Shown: positions 7,963 through 18,153, numbered from the stretch's first letter. The stretch is DNA of 64,000 nt from Shouchella hunanensis (GCF_028735875.1 NZ_CP117834.1:1414001-1478000), one strand, 5' to 3'. The notes: generated from the letters alone by a model not told the origin. Made by a program: numbers and translations.

Positions 7963-7993
7963 AGTATTGATAATGATTTTCATTGTCAATACT
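7963..7993 (-). promoter_or_regulatory. Fur box (extended palindrome)
   Basis: The core GATAATGATTTTCATTGTC (7969-7987) matches the classical 19-base Fur consensus at 16 positions. It is embedded in a 31-base near-perfect palindrome whose ends are AGTATTGA and TCAATACT. It lies 35 bases upstream of the siderophore-binding protein start, and the divergent tRNA-like RNA begins about 115 bases to its right. Confidence 0.85.
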
Positions 7994-8110
7994 ATTTTGT
8001 TAAAGTCTACAAAAAAGCACTAAAACTTATAGAACCGAGCTTGTTTAATAAAAAGCACTTCTTTTTCTATTTTCTTCATTACTATCGTCCCTTATACTTA
8101 TCTGTATCAA

Positions 8111-8307
8111 GCCTCTGTAGCTCTAGAAGGGAAGAGCGCCGGAAAACAAATTGTATAAACCGGGTCGCAAGGCAAGGGTTTCAGAAGCACCGAAAAGCAA
8201 ATTAGCTGAGACAGGTGGAATTCCTGTCGGTGAAATTCCGTAGGGAAGCGTGTTCTCCCCTAGCCTATGCTTACGAAAGGAGTGCGGGTTCGAATCCCGT
8301 CAGAGGC
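8111..8307 (+). ncRNA. tRNA-like RNA with a ~120-nt insertion
   Basis: Both ends of a tRNA are present but far apart. The 5' part has acceptor strand GCCTCTG (8111-8117), TA, and a D-arm GCTC / GAGC (8120-8123 and 8134-8137) whose loop contains GGG. The 3' part has a T-arm GCGGG / CCCGT (8284-8288 and 8296-8300) with loop TTCGAAT, directly joined to CAGAGGC (8301-8307), which pairs perfectly over 7 bp with the 5' strand. Between them lie 146 bases instead of about 22, holding several short hairpins (GACAGG/CCTGTC at 8210-8228, TAGGG/CCCTA at 8241-8262). A -10-like TATACT at 8093-8098 would start transcription just before 8111. No normal anticodon arm is seen. It could be an interrupted tRNA gene, a remnant, or a structured sRNA. 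I cannot assign a known family. Confidence 0.5.
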
Positions 8308-8349
8308 TTCCCCCATCCACATCTGATGATAATTCTAAAACCATCGTTT

Positions 8350-8838
8350 TTATACCCAAATTCGATTTAACTGTTTTGAATACAAAGCCAGGGCATTACG
8401 ATACTGGAGAATATTTTGATCCTGTGTTGTTTCAAGTAGACACGTTAGTAACACTTCCATCGCTTTTTCATGTTCTCGAACGTTATAAAGGGTTAACGAA
8501 TAAAAGACTTTCAAGGCATTGTCTTCTGGAAATTTCGTTAAACCGAATTCTAGCGTTGATTTAGACTCTTCGTACATTCCAAGCGTTCTATATGTACTGC
8601 CAAGTCCTAAAAAGGCACCTTTTAACTCTTCTTCGTCTAACCCAAGCTCAATCGCTTTTTCATAGTGAGGATACGCTTTTTTCTCATTCCCTTTTGAATC
8701 ATAGGTTGATGCGAGGTAATAGTGAAGATCACCATCATGAGAGTTGCCTTCGAGCCATTTATGTAGGTGTTTAAAAGCATCGCTATCGTTCCCTTCACGT
8801 AAAAGCAAGTCGATAGTCTCTTTTTGCTGTTGGTTCAT
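8350..8838 (-). CDS. TPR-repeat protein
   Basis: A 162-residue soluble helical protein with tetratricopeptide repeats. The pattern of about 34 residues is seen in LHYYLASTYDSKGNEKKAYPHYEKAIEL, then AFLGLGSTYRTLGMYEESKSTLEFGL, then LKVFYSLTLYNVREHEKAMEVLL, giving about three to four repeats. The start at 8838 has AAGGAG upstream. Such short TPR proteins are common in Bacillaceae and usually act as protein-protein adaptors; no specific partner can be named from context. Its 3' end converges on the tRNA-like RNA at 8111-8307, with about 40 bases between. Confidence 0.85.
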   Translation of the reverse strand: MNQQQKETIDLLLREGNDSDAFKHLHKWLEGNSHDGDLHYYLASTYDSKGNEKKAYPHYEKAIELGLDEEELKGAFLGLGSTYRTLGMYEESKSTLEFGLTKFPEDNALKVFYSLTLYNVREHEKAMEVLLTCLLETTQDQNILQYRNALALYSKQLNRIWV

Positions 8839-8959
8839 AAGAATCTCCTTAACAAATCAATTTTACTATTGTCTCTACTATAACAGATAAAGATAAATAA
8901 TTATCTAAATAAAATGAATTAATACACTTTATGTTGCACGTGAAACAACTGAGTAAATG

Positions 8960-9010
8960 AAAAATAACCCCTTTGCACGTAAATCGACTTAACGACTTAC
9001 GGAAAGGGGT
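8960..9010 (-). terminator. Terminator after the GH81 glucanase gene
   Basis: A long interrupted stem (CCCCTTT...CGTAA.TCG with CGA.TTACG...AAAGGGG, 8968-9008) is followed on the minus strand by TTATTTTTC. It lies 25 bases past the glucanase stop codon. Confidence 0.75.
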
Positions 9011-9033
9011 TTACAATCATTCATGTTCTACGT

Positions 9034-12004
<2,971 letters not shown>

Positions 12005-12035
12005 ACAAAAAAACTACTCATTCGTTGAGTAGTTT
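12005..12035. terminator. Terminator after the cytochrome c gene
   Basis: The perfect 10-bp stem AAACTACTCA / TGAGTAGTTT (12011-12020 and 12026-12035) with a 5-base loop is followed on the minus strand by TTTTTTGTATTT. It ends the cytochrome c transcript. Confidence 0.85.
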
Positions 12036-12047
12036 CTTTAATAAAAA

Positions 12048-12392
12048 TTATTGATCAGCTAACCACATGGACAAATTATCCACTTCATCTTCCTCTAATT
12101 GGGATTGAGCCGGCATGCTTCCTCGCCCATTTACAATGATCTCTCTAATCTCGTTAGAAGATAAGTTGTTGTTAGCAAGAGCAGGACCCGTTCCACCTTC
12201 ATTTAAACCAGCATGGCATTGAATACAGCTTTGTTGATACGTCTGTTCAGCTAACGCCTCATCGTACTCTCCAACTTCACTCGTTCCATCATCGGTTCCG
12301 TTTTCCGGTTCTGGTGCTTCCGCTTCATCACCATTTCCACCACACGCCGTTAAAAATAACGTTAGTCCAGCTAATACCATCCATTTTTTCAT
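12048..12392 (-). CDS. cccB: Small membrane-bound cytochrome c (c-551/c-550 type lipoprotein)
   Basis: A 114-residue lipoprotein cytochrome. The signal ends in the lipobox LTACGG, then a Glu/Pro-rich acidic linker leads to a ~75-residue heme domain with CIQCH (covalent heme attachment), GTGPAL, and a Met ligand probably in GRGSMPAQ. This is the layout of Bacillus CccB, a lipid-anchored electron carrier between the cytochrome bc complex and terminal oxidase. The start is the ATG at 12392: AAAAGGAG lies 7 bases upstream, whereas the ATG at 12398 would overlap it. The strongly acidic linker is typical of alkaliphile cytochromes (general knowledge; inference here). Confidence 0.88.
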   Translation of the reverse strand: MKKWMVLAGLTLFLTACGGNGDEAEAPEPENGTDDGTSEVGEYDEALAEQTYQQSCIQCHAGLNEGGTGPALANNNLSSNEIREIIVNGRGSMPAQSQLEEDEVDNLSMWLADQ

Positions 12393-12516
12393 ACACATTC
12401 TCCTTTTATGGTTACGGTTTCACCTTTTTAAAAACATGCTTATAAAATATAAGCTAGTACCATTATTGTTAACCGATTTATGGAGAAACTAACCTTCTTT
12501 TTTAGAGTTTGATGGT

Positions 12517-12675
12517 TTATTTTTCTTTCTCGACCATGAAGCGAAGATAAGCATCCTCAACTTCTGCATACGTTAATTCGTACAAATGGGTATCTTTATA
12601 TTTATAAATACCTGCCTTCAGCAGTTTATCAATCATTTTTTCTTGTCTTTTCTTAATAAGCTCTTCTTCTGTCAT
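12517..12675 (-). CDS. FbpA-like small protein (Fur-regulated basic protein family)
   Basis: A 52-residue protein. The text IDKLLKAGIYKYKDTHLYELTYAEVEDAYLRF resembles the Fur-regulated basic protein A domain, which is built on a KLi..G.yk....LYELTL.ELE pattern. In Bacillus subtilis FbpA works with the sRNA FsrA in the iron-sparing response. The start ATG at 12675 has AGGTGAT upstream. I do not see a convincing Fur box in the ~150 bases before it, so regulation by Fur is not shown. It is less basic than its namesake because of Glu-rich ends. It lies between a cytochrome c gene and a lipoprotein gene, all on the same strand. Confidence 0.65.
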   Translation of the reverse strand: MTEEELIKKRQEKMIDKLLKAGIYKYKDTHLYELTYAEVEDAYLRFMVEKEK

Positions 12676-12838
12676 TCATGCATCACCTGTTCTAAACAAT
12701 TCTATCTCCATCATACCATATCTCTGTTTAAATTAAATTAATTTTACCCGATTAGTAGGATTAATAGATAAATAAAGTGACGTCATTTCCATCAACATCA
12801 CTTATCCTAAATCTATGTAGATAAAAATATAAAAAGCA

Positions 12839-13414
12839 TTATTTAGCATTGTCAGCCTCTTCGCCTACAACTGTAGAGTTTGATTCCTCAGGATCAACGT
12901 TATTAAAACCATTTATATCAATAAATTGCGCAATACTATTTTTATCTTTATCCGCAACAAGTAGGTTAAATTCGGAAATATTAATAAAAATAGCATCTAT
13001 TTCTTCTTTTGATAGTTTCTTCTCTACAACAAATTGAGTTTGGAATGTTGTATGATAATTTTTGGGAGTTTCTGCAGGAACAAATTCACTCTTTGAACCA
13101 TTCAATAGCTCATGCAAATCATTAGGGTATTCTAAAGAAAAGTACAGTTCTTGGTAACCATTAGTCAATAGATCGTATAGATCTGTATCTATTTCGTAGC
13201 CCATATTAAAAAATAGTTCCACTTCTTCATCAACATAGTCTACGTTAAATGAAGTAATGTTAAATTTTGGAGGTACTATTATATTTTCTAAAGAAATGGT
13301 TGGTTTTGTAGTCTCAGAATCTGTAACGTGATCTCCTTCGACTACACCTTCATTATTATGACAACTGATTAACAGAAATACAGTAACAAGTAATGGAATT
13401 GTCTTTAAAAGCAT
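12839..13414 (-). CDS. Lipoprotein of unknown function
   Basis: A 191-residue predicted lipoprotein. The signal MLLKTIPLLVTVFLLISCHN ends in lipobox LISC, and the mature part is acidic with no catalytic motif that I recognise. The ATG at 13414 has GGAGGGTG upstream; the ATG at 13429 would place this ribosome binding site inside the gene, so I reject it. Residues ~50-165 look like mixed alpha/beta with VDEEVELFFNMGYEI and EEIDAIFINISEFNLLVADKD. Base composition here (12.7-13.5 kb) is visibly more AT-rich than the neighbouring genes, which may indicate horizontal origin. Function is unknown. Confidence 0.7.
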   Translation of the reverse strand: MLLKTIPLLVTVFLLISCHNNEGVVEGDHVTDSETTKPTISLENIIVPPKFNITSFNVDYVDEEVELFFNMGYEIDTDLYDLLTNGYQELYFSLEYPNDLHELLNGSKSEFVPAETPKNYHTTFQTQFVVEKKLSKEEIDAIFINISEFNLLVADKDKNSIAQFIDINGFNNVDPEESNSTVVGEEADNAK

Positions 13415-13547
13415 GTGCACACCCTCCATACATTTAAGTTACATTTACTGTTTAACTTTATCACTCCAGGTGAAAAAACGTAAACAATCTAACGTTCTTT
13501 ACCCTCGTAGATTAATCCCCTCACGTGTCATCAACTTGTATAAATCG

Positions 13548-13841
13548 TCAACCTCTATAGAGAGGGACAACCTTTGTATACGTTTGAAAGTTGGCTTTTT
13601 CATCTTCGTCTTTAAAAAAAGTAAGAATCTCTAAATACGTTACCCTCGACAGTTTCTCTTCTAGAAGACTTGTCATTGCTTTATCGTTTACAGCTGCAAG
13701 TAACAGTATATTTCCATAAAACCATTCAAATGCTTTTGAGCGGAATCCCTTCTTTTCATTCCATTCGATATACTGGCAAGCACTTTCACTAAACCTGTAT
13801 TTTTGCGCTATTAATTGCTGGATGACTTCTGATTGTTCCAC
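13548..13841 (-). CDS. Hypothetical protein, 97 residues
   Basis: A 97-residue soluble protein that starts with GTG at 13841, with GGGG about 12 bases upstream. It is rich in charged and aromatic residues (QYIEWNEKKGFRSKAFEWFYG) and has one mildly hydrophobic stretch (NILLLAAVND). I do not recognise a family. It stands alone between the lipoprotein gene and ku, on the same strand. The reading frame is compact and the codon use ordinary, but the ribosome binding site is only fair, so confidence is moderate. Confidence 0.55.
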   Translation of the reverse strand: MEQSEVIQQLIAQKYRFSESACQYIEWNEKKGFRSKAFEWFYGNILLLAAVNDKAMTSLLEEKLSRVTYLEILTFFKDEDEKANFQTYTKVVPLYRG

Positions 13842-13948
13842 GAAAAACGTACCCCTTTGTTCATGCTGGTATCCTTAGTATAAAGGAGCAGACACATCCA
13901 TGTGAGTGGAGATTATAGGGAACAAAGGGAACGATTAACTATCTATAA

Positions 13949-13977
13949 AAAGCGGGAAATAAAAAGAAACCCGCTTT
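13949..13977 (-). terminator. Terminator after ku
   Basis: The stem AAAGCGGG / CCCGCTTT with a 13-base loop is followed on the minus strand by TTTATAG. It lies 40 bases past the ku stop codon at 14017. Confidence 0.7.
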
Positions 13978-14016
13978 GAATTTAAGCGAATTTCTATCGT
14001 TACAGTACAGCTTAGC

Positions 14017-14844
14017 CTATGCATTCTTCTTTGTTTTTGCTGTTTTTTTCTTTGCAGGGGCTTTCTTCTTTTTTGTTTTATCAATGGATGCTTGAAGAGC
14101 AGACATAATATCGGTTACATTTGAAGTGTCTTTCGCTTTTTCGGTTGTTGTAACAACTTCCTCACCAGACTTTTTCTTTTCAATTAAGTCCATAAGGGCG
14201 TGCCGATACTCATCTTGATAGTTATCAGGATCAAACGATACTGTAAGTTGATCAATGAGCATTAAAGCTGCATCCAATTCTTTTTTTACGATCTTTTGCT
14301 CTTGAGGTACATTTGGAACATCTTCCATTTTCCTTACTTCATCAGGAAAATGGATGGTTTCCATCATCAACCCATTTTCATATACGCGCACAATAGCAAG
14401 CTGTTCTTTTGAACGAATGATTATTTTGGCAACTCCAATCTTACCCGACTGAACCAGCCCTTCACGTAATAACCCATAGGCTTTGTTTCCACCGGAATCA
14501 GGTGCTAAGAAATAGCTTTTTTCAAAATAAATCGGATCAATCTCTTCTAATTTAACGAAATCAATAATTTCTACCGCTTTGTCCTCTTGTTCTTTCTTGA
14601 GCTGTTCTAAATCCTCTGCATCAAGGACAACAAACTTATTTTTTGCATACTCATATGCCTTCACAATATCTTCGTTCTTCACTTCTTCATCGCAATCGGG
14701 ACAAACTTTTTTATAGTTTATCGGGGTATGACATTTTTTATGAAGTTGTCTTAATTTAATGTCTTTGTTTTCCGTAGCGGTATGGAGCTTAACAGGAATC
14801 GTAACGAGGCCAAAACTAATGCTCCCTTTCCAAACTGTGTGCAT
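14017..14844 (-). CDS. ku: Ku protein for non-homologous end joining
   Basis: A 275-residue bacterial Ku homodimer subunit, which binds double-strand DNA ends and recruits LigD. The N-terminus MHTVWKGSISFGLVTIPVKLHTA is the Ku core opening. A CHTPINYKKVCPDC segment follows, and later FLAPDSGGNKAYGLLREGL and ARIIIRSKEQLA-like text match the family. The C-terminus is a Lys-rich tail (KKKKAPAKKKTAKTKKNA), common in bacterial Ku and thought to bind DNA or aid ligase contact. It is divergent from ligD, with 86 bases between the two start codons, so the promoters are back to back. In Bacillus such pairs act in spores and stationary phase under SigG control; I could not confirm a SigG promoter by eye. 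Confidence 0.95.
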   Translation of the reverse strand: MHTVWKGSISFGLVTIPVKLHTATENKDIKLRQLHKKCHTPINYKKVCPDCDEEVKNEDIVKAYEYAKNKFVVLDAEDLEQLKKEQEDKAVEIIDFVKLEEIDPIYFEKSYFLAPDSGGNKAYGLLREGLVQSGKIGVAKIIIRSKEQLAIVRVYENGLMMETIHFPDEVRKMEDVPNVPQEQKIVKKELDAALMLIDQLTVSFDPDNYQDEYRHALMDLIEKKKSGEEVVTTTEKAKDTSNVTDIMSALQASIDKTKKKKAPAKKKTAKTKKNA

Positions 14845-14930
14845 GCAGTCACATCCTTTTTATCCTTAATATGCAGGAAAAGCTAATAATTTATGTGTCG
14901 AGGGAAAAACTAACTCGTGAGGTGAGATGA

Positions 14931-16742
14931 TTGAAACCAATGTTAGCTACAAATGCATCTACTATTCCTAAAGGAGACCAATGGTCATATGAGGTAAAAT
15001 ACGATGGATTTCGTTGCTTGCTTCATTGGGACGAGGACGGACCAGCATTATACAGTCGGAATAAAAAAGAATTATCGAAAGCATTTCCAGAAATTATTCA
15101 TGCATGCTTACAGATTGAAGAGAAAGTAAAAAAGCATCTTCCACTTATTTTAGATGCAGAGATTGTATCATTAGTGAACCCTTATCAAAGTAGCTTCTCT
15201 ATTGTGCATCGACGCGCAAAACTTCGTACCAAAGAACAAGTTACGATCTATTCCCAACGCTTGCCTGTTTCCCTTATGATTTTTGATCTATTAATGGAAA
15301 AAGGCATTCCTTTAACAGACCTTCCGTTAAAGGATCGGAAACGAAAGTTGAATGTACTTCAAAGCCAGACACCAACGTTAGCCATTATTCAACCCTATAA
15401 AAACCCTAAAGAGATAGAGACGATTGTGAAGAAATACAATGGAGAAGGCATTATAGCGAAAAAAAATACAAGCACTTATGTGCCTAAACGATCCTCCCAG
15501 TGGGTCAAGATAAAGAACTATCGCTATGTTCATGTCATTTTAACAGAGTACGATAAACAAAATGGTTATTTTCAAGGCGGGGTGTATCAAGAAAATACAT
15601 ACGTTCCTATTGTTCAGTTTTCCCATGGTTTAAAGACTGAAGACCGAAAAGCGTTAGCCACTCTTTTTGAAAAAAACGGGGAACGTGTCGGCAAAGAACG
15701 GTGGTCTTTACCTCCTTCTATTTGCGTGAAAATTGGTTGCATTAGTTTTGATGGCGATCAACTTAGAGAACCGTTTTTTCAATCGTTTTTACTAGAAGAA
15801 AAGGTGGAGGATTGCACGTGGCAAAACCTTCTTTCTCAGCTACAGCCTTTGCCTGCCAACGTGGTGATTACGAGTGAGAATAAACCGATTTGGCCAGCTA
15901 TACAATATACAAAAATGGATTATTTGCAGTACTTACATGCGGTTGCATCAACTATGCTCCCTTTTTTAACAAATCGGCTACTTACAACTATTCGTTATCC
16001 TCACGGTGCCGAAAGCGAAGCCTTTTATCAAAAAAATTGCCCAGATTATGCACCCGAATTTATCCTTACACATAACCGTGACGGCATAAACTATATTGTT
16101 TGTAATTCACTTGAATCGCTACTGTGGTTAGGGAATCAGCTCGCACTAGAGTATCATCTTCCTTTCCAGAAAAAAGATCAATCATGCCCCTCAGAAATTG
16201 TGTTCGACTTGGATCCGCCTAGTGTGGAACAATTTTCTCTTGCTGTAAAAGCAGCTCTAGCGTTAAAGGAAGTAATTTCATCCTTTGGCTTAATGGTTTA
16301 CATCAAAACGTCGGGAAATAAAGGCTTGCAGCTATACCTGCCTTTACCAGAAGAAACCTTTACTTATCAAGAGACAAGGGTTTTCTGTCAGTTTATTAGT
16401 AGGTATGTGGTAGAACAGCATCCAGAACATTTTACACTTGAACGCTTGAAGAAAAATCGAGCAGGACGATTATACGTTGATTATTTGCAGCATGACGAAG
16501 GAAAAACCATCATTGCGCCTTATTCGCCTCGTGGACATAGCCGTGGTTTAGTTGCCACTCCTCTATATTGGGAAGAGGTAACAAATCAATTGAACCCCTC
16601 CCTTTTTACACTGACACATGTTGTAAGCCGTTTAAAATTAGAGGGAGACCCTTTTCGAACGTTTCGAGAAAATGTACATGAGCAAGGAAAGCGATTTTCA
16701 GATGTTCTTCTACATCTACAATCACTCCTTTCTAAAACGTAA
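14931..16742 (+). CDS. ligD: Multifunctional ATP-dependent DNA ligase/polymerase LigD
   Basis: A 603-residue end-joining enzyme. The N-terminal ligase domain (to about residue 310) has the nucleotidyl-transfer lysine K23 in EVKYDGFRC, the conserved LDAEIVS, EGIIAKK, and WVKIKNY. The C-terminal part (from about 325) is an archaeo-eukaryotic primase-type polymerase domain with EIVFDLDPPS (metal-binding aspartates) and IKTSGNKGLQLYLPL. There is no separate phosphoesterase domain, as in Bacillus LigD. The start is TTG at 14931, with GAGGTGAGA upstream; no ATG gives a better start. It repairs broken DNA together with Ku, encoded divergently next to it. Domain order is ligase then polymerase, as expected for Bacillaceae. 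Confidence 0.95.
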   Translation: MKPMLATNASTIPKGDQWSYEVKYDGFRCLLHWDEDGPALYSRNKKELSKAFPEIIHACLQIEEKVKKHLPLILDAEIVSLVNPYQSSFSIVHRRAKLRTKEQVTIYSQRLPVSLMIFDLLMEKGIPLTDLPLKDRKRKLNVLQSQTPTLAIIQPYKNPKEIETIVKKYNGEGIIAKKNTSTYVPKRSSQWVKIKNYRYVHVILTEYDKQNGYFQGGVYQENTYVPIVQFSHGLKTEDRKALATLFEKNGERVGKERWSLPPSICVKIGCISFDGDQLREPFFQSFLLEEKVEDCTWQNLLSQLQPLPANVVITSENKPIWPAIQYTKMDYLQYLHAVASTMLPFLTNRLLTTIRYPHGAESEAFYQKNCPDYAPEFILTHNRDGINYIVCNSLESLLWLGNQLALEYHLPFQKKDQSCPSEIVFDLDPPSVEQFSLAVKAALALKEVISSFGLMVYIKTSGNKGLQLYLPLPEETFTYQETRVFCQFISRYVVEQHPEHFTLERLKKNRAGRLYVDYLQHDEGKTIIAPYSPRGHSRGLVATPLYWEEVTNQLNPSLFTLTHVVSRLKLEGDPFRTFRENVHEQGKRFSDVLLHLQSLLSKT

Positions 16743-16756
16743 ACCTCTATAAAAAA

Positions 16757-16789
16757 GGAAGCCAACTCTACGTCGGCTTCCTTCCTTTT
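16757..16789. terminator. Bidirectional terminator after ligD
   Basis: The stem GGAAGCC / GGCTTCC (16757-16763 and 16775-16781), extended by an inner AC/GT pair, has T and A runs on its two flanks. It serves ligD and the converging 33-residue gene. Confidence 0.8.
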
Positions 16790-16791
16790 AC

Positions 16792-16893
16792 TTATTCTTT
16801 GTTTGACCCTTTTTTGTTACCTTTTGCATATTTACCTTGTCTACCGTATTCTTTGTTCTCTTCTTTTGAACGTTCATCTCCTCGCTTACCCAT
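16792..16893 (-). CDS. 33-residue basic hydrophilic protein
   Basis: A short gene with a textbook AAGGAGG 8 bases before the ATG at 16893 and a terminator right behind its stop. The product (MGKRGDERSKEENKEYGRQG, then 13 more residues) is all charged and polar, rich in Lys, Glu, Gly and Asn, and must be disordered. I do not recognise a family. Similar tiny Gly/Lys/Asn-rich proteins in Bacillaceae are often spore-associated, but no evidence here shows this. A Zur-like half site with a -10-like TATAAT lies about 125 bases upstream (17015-17038), so it may be transcribed apart from the S14 gene or by read-through from it. Confidence 0.6.
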   Translation of the reverse strand: MGKRGDERSKEENKEYGRQGKYAKGNKKGSNKE

Positions 16894-17014
16894 AACGATC
16901 GCCTCCTTAGTGATTTACATACTGAGTACCCGTCAGCGATTGAGCTAAACATCCTATTTGAACGTTTTTCACAAAGCATAATTGGGCTAGCGCAGTATTT
17001 GGATTGCTTAGTTA

Positions 17015-17038
17015 GGAATGATTACGATTTACATTATA
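17015..17038 (-). promoter_or_regulatory. Second Zur-like site with -10 element
   Basis: On the minus strand, TATAAT (17033-17038) is followed by AAATCGTAATCATTCC (17030-17015). The left half AAATCGTAAT is identical to the strong Zur box in front of the S14 gene, and the right half is degenerate. No good -35 is visible. It would control the 33-residue gene downstream. Confidence 0.4.
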
Positions 17039-17046
17039 AAAAAATT

Positions 17047-17316
17047 TTACCAACTTGCTTTTTTCACACCAGGAATTTGACCTTTATGCGCTAGTTCGCG
17101 GAAAGCAATACGTGATAATTCAAAATCCCGGAGTACACCTCTTGGTCTTCCAGTCACGCGACAGCGTCTCGTTAACCGTGCTGGAGAAGAATCTCTTGGT
17201 AATTTTGCTAGCGCAATATAGTCTCCTTTTTCCTTTAATTCTTTCCGTTTCTGAGCATATTGTTCAACAAGTGCTTGACGTTTCATTTCCTTTGCAACTT
17301 TTGATTTCTTAGCCAT
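17047..17316 (-). CDS. rpsN: Ribosomal protein S14, zinc-independent paralogue (RpsN2)
   Basis: An 89-residue S14 of the form that lacks the CxxC-CxxC zinc ribbon; the only Cys is in [12 protein letters not shown]. The C-terminal signature [22 protein letters not shown] is intact. In Bacillus subtilis such a zinc-free S14 replaces the zinc-containing form when zinc is scarce, so that ribosome assembly continues and zinc is spared. A perfect Zur-box palindrome lies 26 bases upstream of the start. The gene stands alone, away from the main ribosomal operons, which is also typical for this paralogue. Both family and regulation are well supported. Confidence 0.95.
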   Translation of the reverse strand: MAKKSKVAKEMKRQALVEQYAQKRKELKEKGDYIALAKLPRDSSPARLTRRCRVTGRPRGVLRDFELSRIAFRELAHKGQIPGVKKASW

Positions 17317-17341
17317 TTCTTTTACACCTCTTTCTTATAAA

Positions 17342-17356
17342 TCGTAATGATTACGA
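17342..17356 (-). promoter_or_regulatory. Zur box
   Basis: The perfect palindrome TCGTAATGATTACGA is flanked by AA and AT, agreeing with the Bacillus Zur consensus TCGTAATNATTACGA. It sits directly upstream of the zinc-independent S14 gene, so zinc-loaded Zur should repress it. Confidence 0.92.
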
Positions 17357-17390
17357 ATTATAGCAGTGTTTTTCTTTTTTGACAACCCTA

Positions 17391-17416
17391 AAGAGCCAGA
17401 TACAATGACCTGGCTT
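17391..17416 (-). terminator. Probable terminator after the TetR-family gene
   Basis: The stem AGCCAG / CTGGCT (17394-17399 and 17410-17415) is followed on the minus strand by CTTTAGGG. The T run is short. It lies just past the stop codon at 17424. Confidence 0.5.
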
Positions 17417-17423
17417 ATCGTAC

Positions 17424-18005
17424 TTATTTTTTTCGAAACCCTGACAAACCAAAGTTAATAAATTGATGAATTAGCCGCGCCATCTCTTGAGGCGATTCTT
17501 TCTTCCCATTCACTAGCCAACTTTCAATTGTATCGACTCCTCCGCTTACAACCAAAAGCGGTATGTATTCGGATAGATCATCACCTAATTGATGTTCTTC
17601 CATCCATTTTTTCATAATAAACTCTTGAATAATTCCTATCACTCGTTTTTTAAAGGACGTATCGCCGTTATCACTTAAAAGAATTTGGCATTGCTCACTC
17701 CGCTCTGCAACATATTCTAATATTTTGGTCGACATTTGCAAGACTTCATCCTGTTTTTTATAGTTATATTGATTGAGCGTGGCATACATATCATCAAAAA
17801 GCTCTTTTCCAATTTTATCGAGTAGATCATGGGCGTCAATATAGTGGCTATAAAATGTTGAACGGTTAATATTAGCCATTTCACATAATTCTTTTACGGT
17901 TACAGATGAAATCGGCTTCTCCTTAAGCAACTTCATTAAAGCCTCTTTTAATACCATTCTCGTAAACTGTTTTCTGCGGTCAATTTTTTCTGACAACGTA
18001 TTCAC
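17424..18005 (-). CDS. TetR/AcrR-family transcriptional regulator
   Basis: A 193-residue repressor. The N-terminal helix-turn-helix is clear: MVLKEALMKLLKEKPISSVTVKELCEMANINRSTFYSHYIDAHDLLDKI, with the recognition helix around INRSTFYSHY. The C-terminal ligand domain is of the TetR_C_8 type seen in YfiR-like Bacillus regulators (approximate). It starts with GTG at 18005, with AAAAGG just upstream; the TTG at residue 4 is an alternative. It is divergent from the MMPL transporter gene, with 148 bases between, and a palindrome that fits a TetR operator lies in this gap. It very likely represses itself and the transporter operon. Confidence 0.88.
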   Translation of the reverse strand: MNTLSEKIDRRKQFTRMVLKEALMKLLKEKPISSVTVKELCEMANINRSTFYSHYIDAHDLLDKIGKELFDDMYATLNQYNYKKQDEVLQMSTKILEYVAERSEQCQILLSDNGDTSFKKRVIGIIQEFIMKKWMEEHQLGDDLSEYIPLLVVSGGVDTIESWLVNGKKESPQEMARLIHQFINFGLSGFRKK

Positions 18006-18076
18006 AACCTTTTCACAAATTTATCCGACATTTTCTATTGATCTGTTGTTCTGCTAACACATTTTATCCAACTGTT

Positions 18077-18092
18077 TGTTGTATAGACAACA
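18077..18092. promoter_or_regulatory. Probable TetR-family operator
   Basis: The perfect inverted repeat TGTTGT-4-ACAACA lies in the divergent promoter region between the regulator and the MMPL gene. A second, weaker TGTT...AACA pair lies at 18044-18058. The size and place suit a dimeric TetR-family repressor. Confidence 0.55.
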
Positions 18093-18153
18093 CCGTGTAG
18101 ATATAATGTTAAAAGAATTTACGATATTGTCAACATAGGGTGGGGGAAATGGA

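Noticed and set aside
8190-8262. TPP-riboswitch-like words (GCTGAGA, GTAGGGAAG) and a cobalamin-like GGTGAAATTCC in the tRNA-like RNA
   Set aside because: The other conserved parts (GGGGTGC for TPP; GCNACTGT and B12-box parts for cobalamin) are absent and no gene follows on this strand, so a riboswitch is not supported.
8322-8328. CTGATGA, the hammerhead ribozyme core word
   Set aside because: No stem followed by GAAA and no cleavage triplet in suitable place; probably chance.
16788-16979. 63-residue minus-strand frame overlapping the 33-residue gene
   Set aside because: It has no ribosome binding site; the other frame with AAGGAGG and a clean start is preferred.
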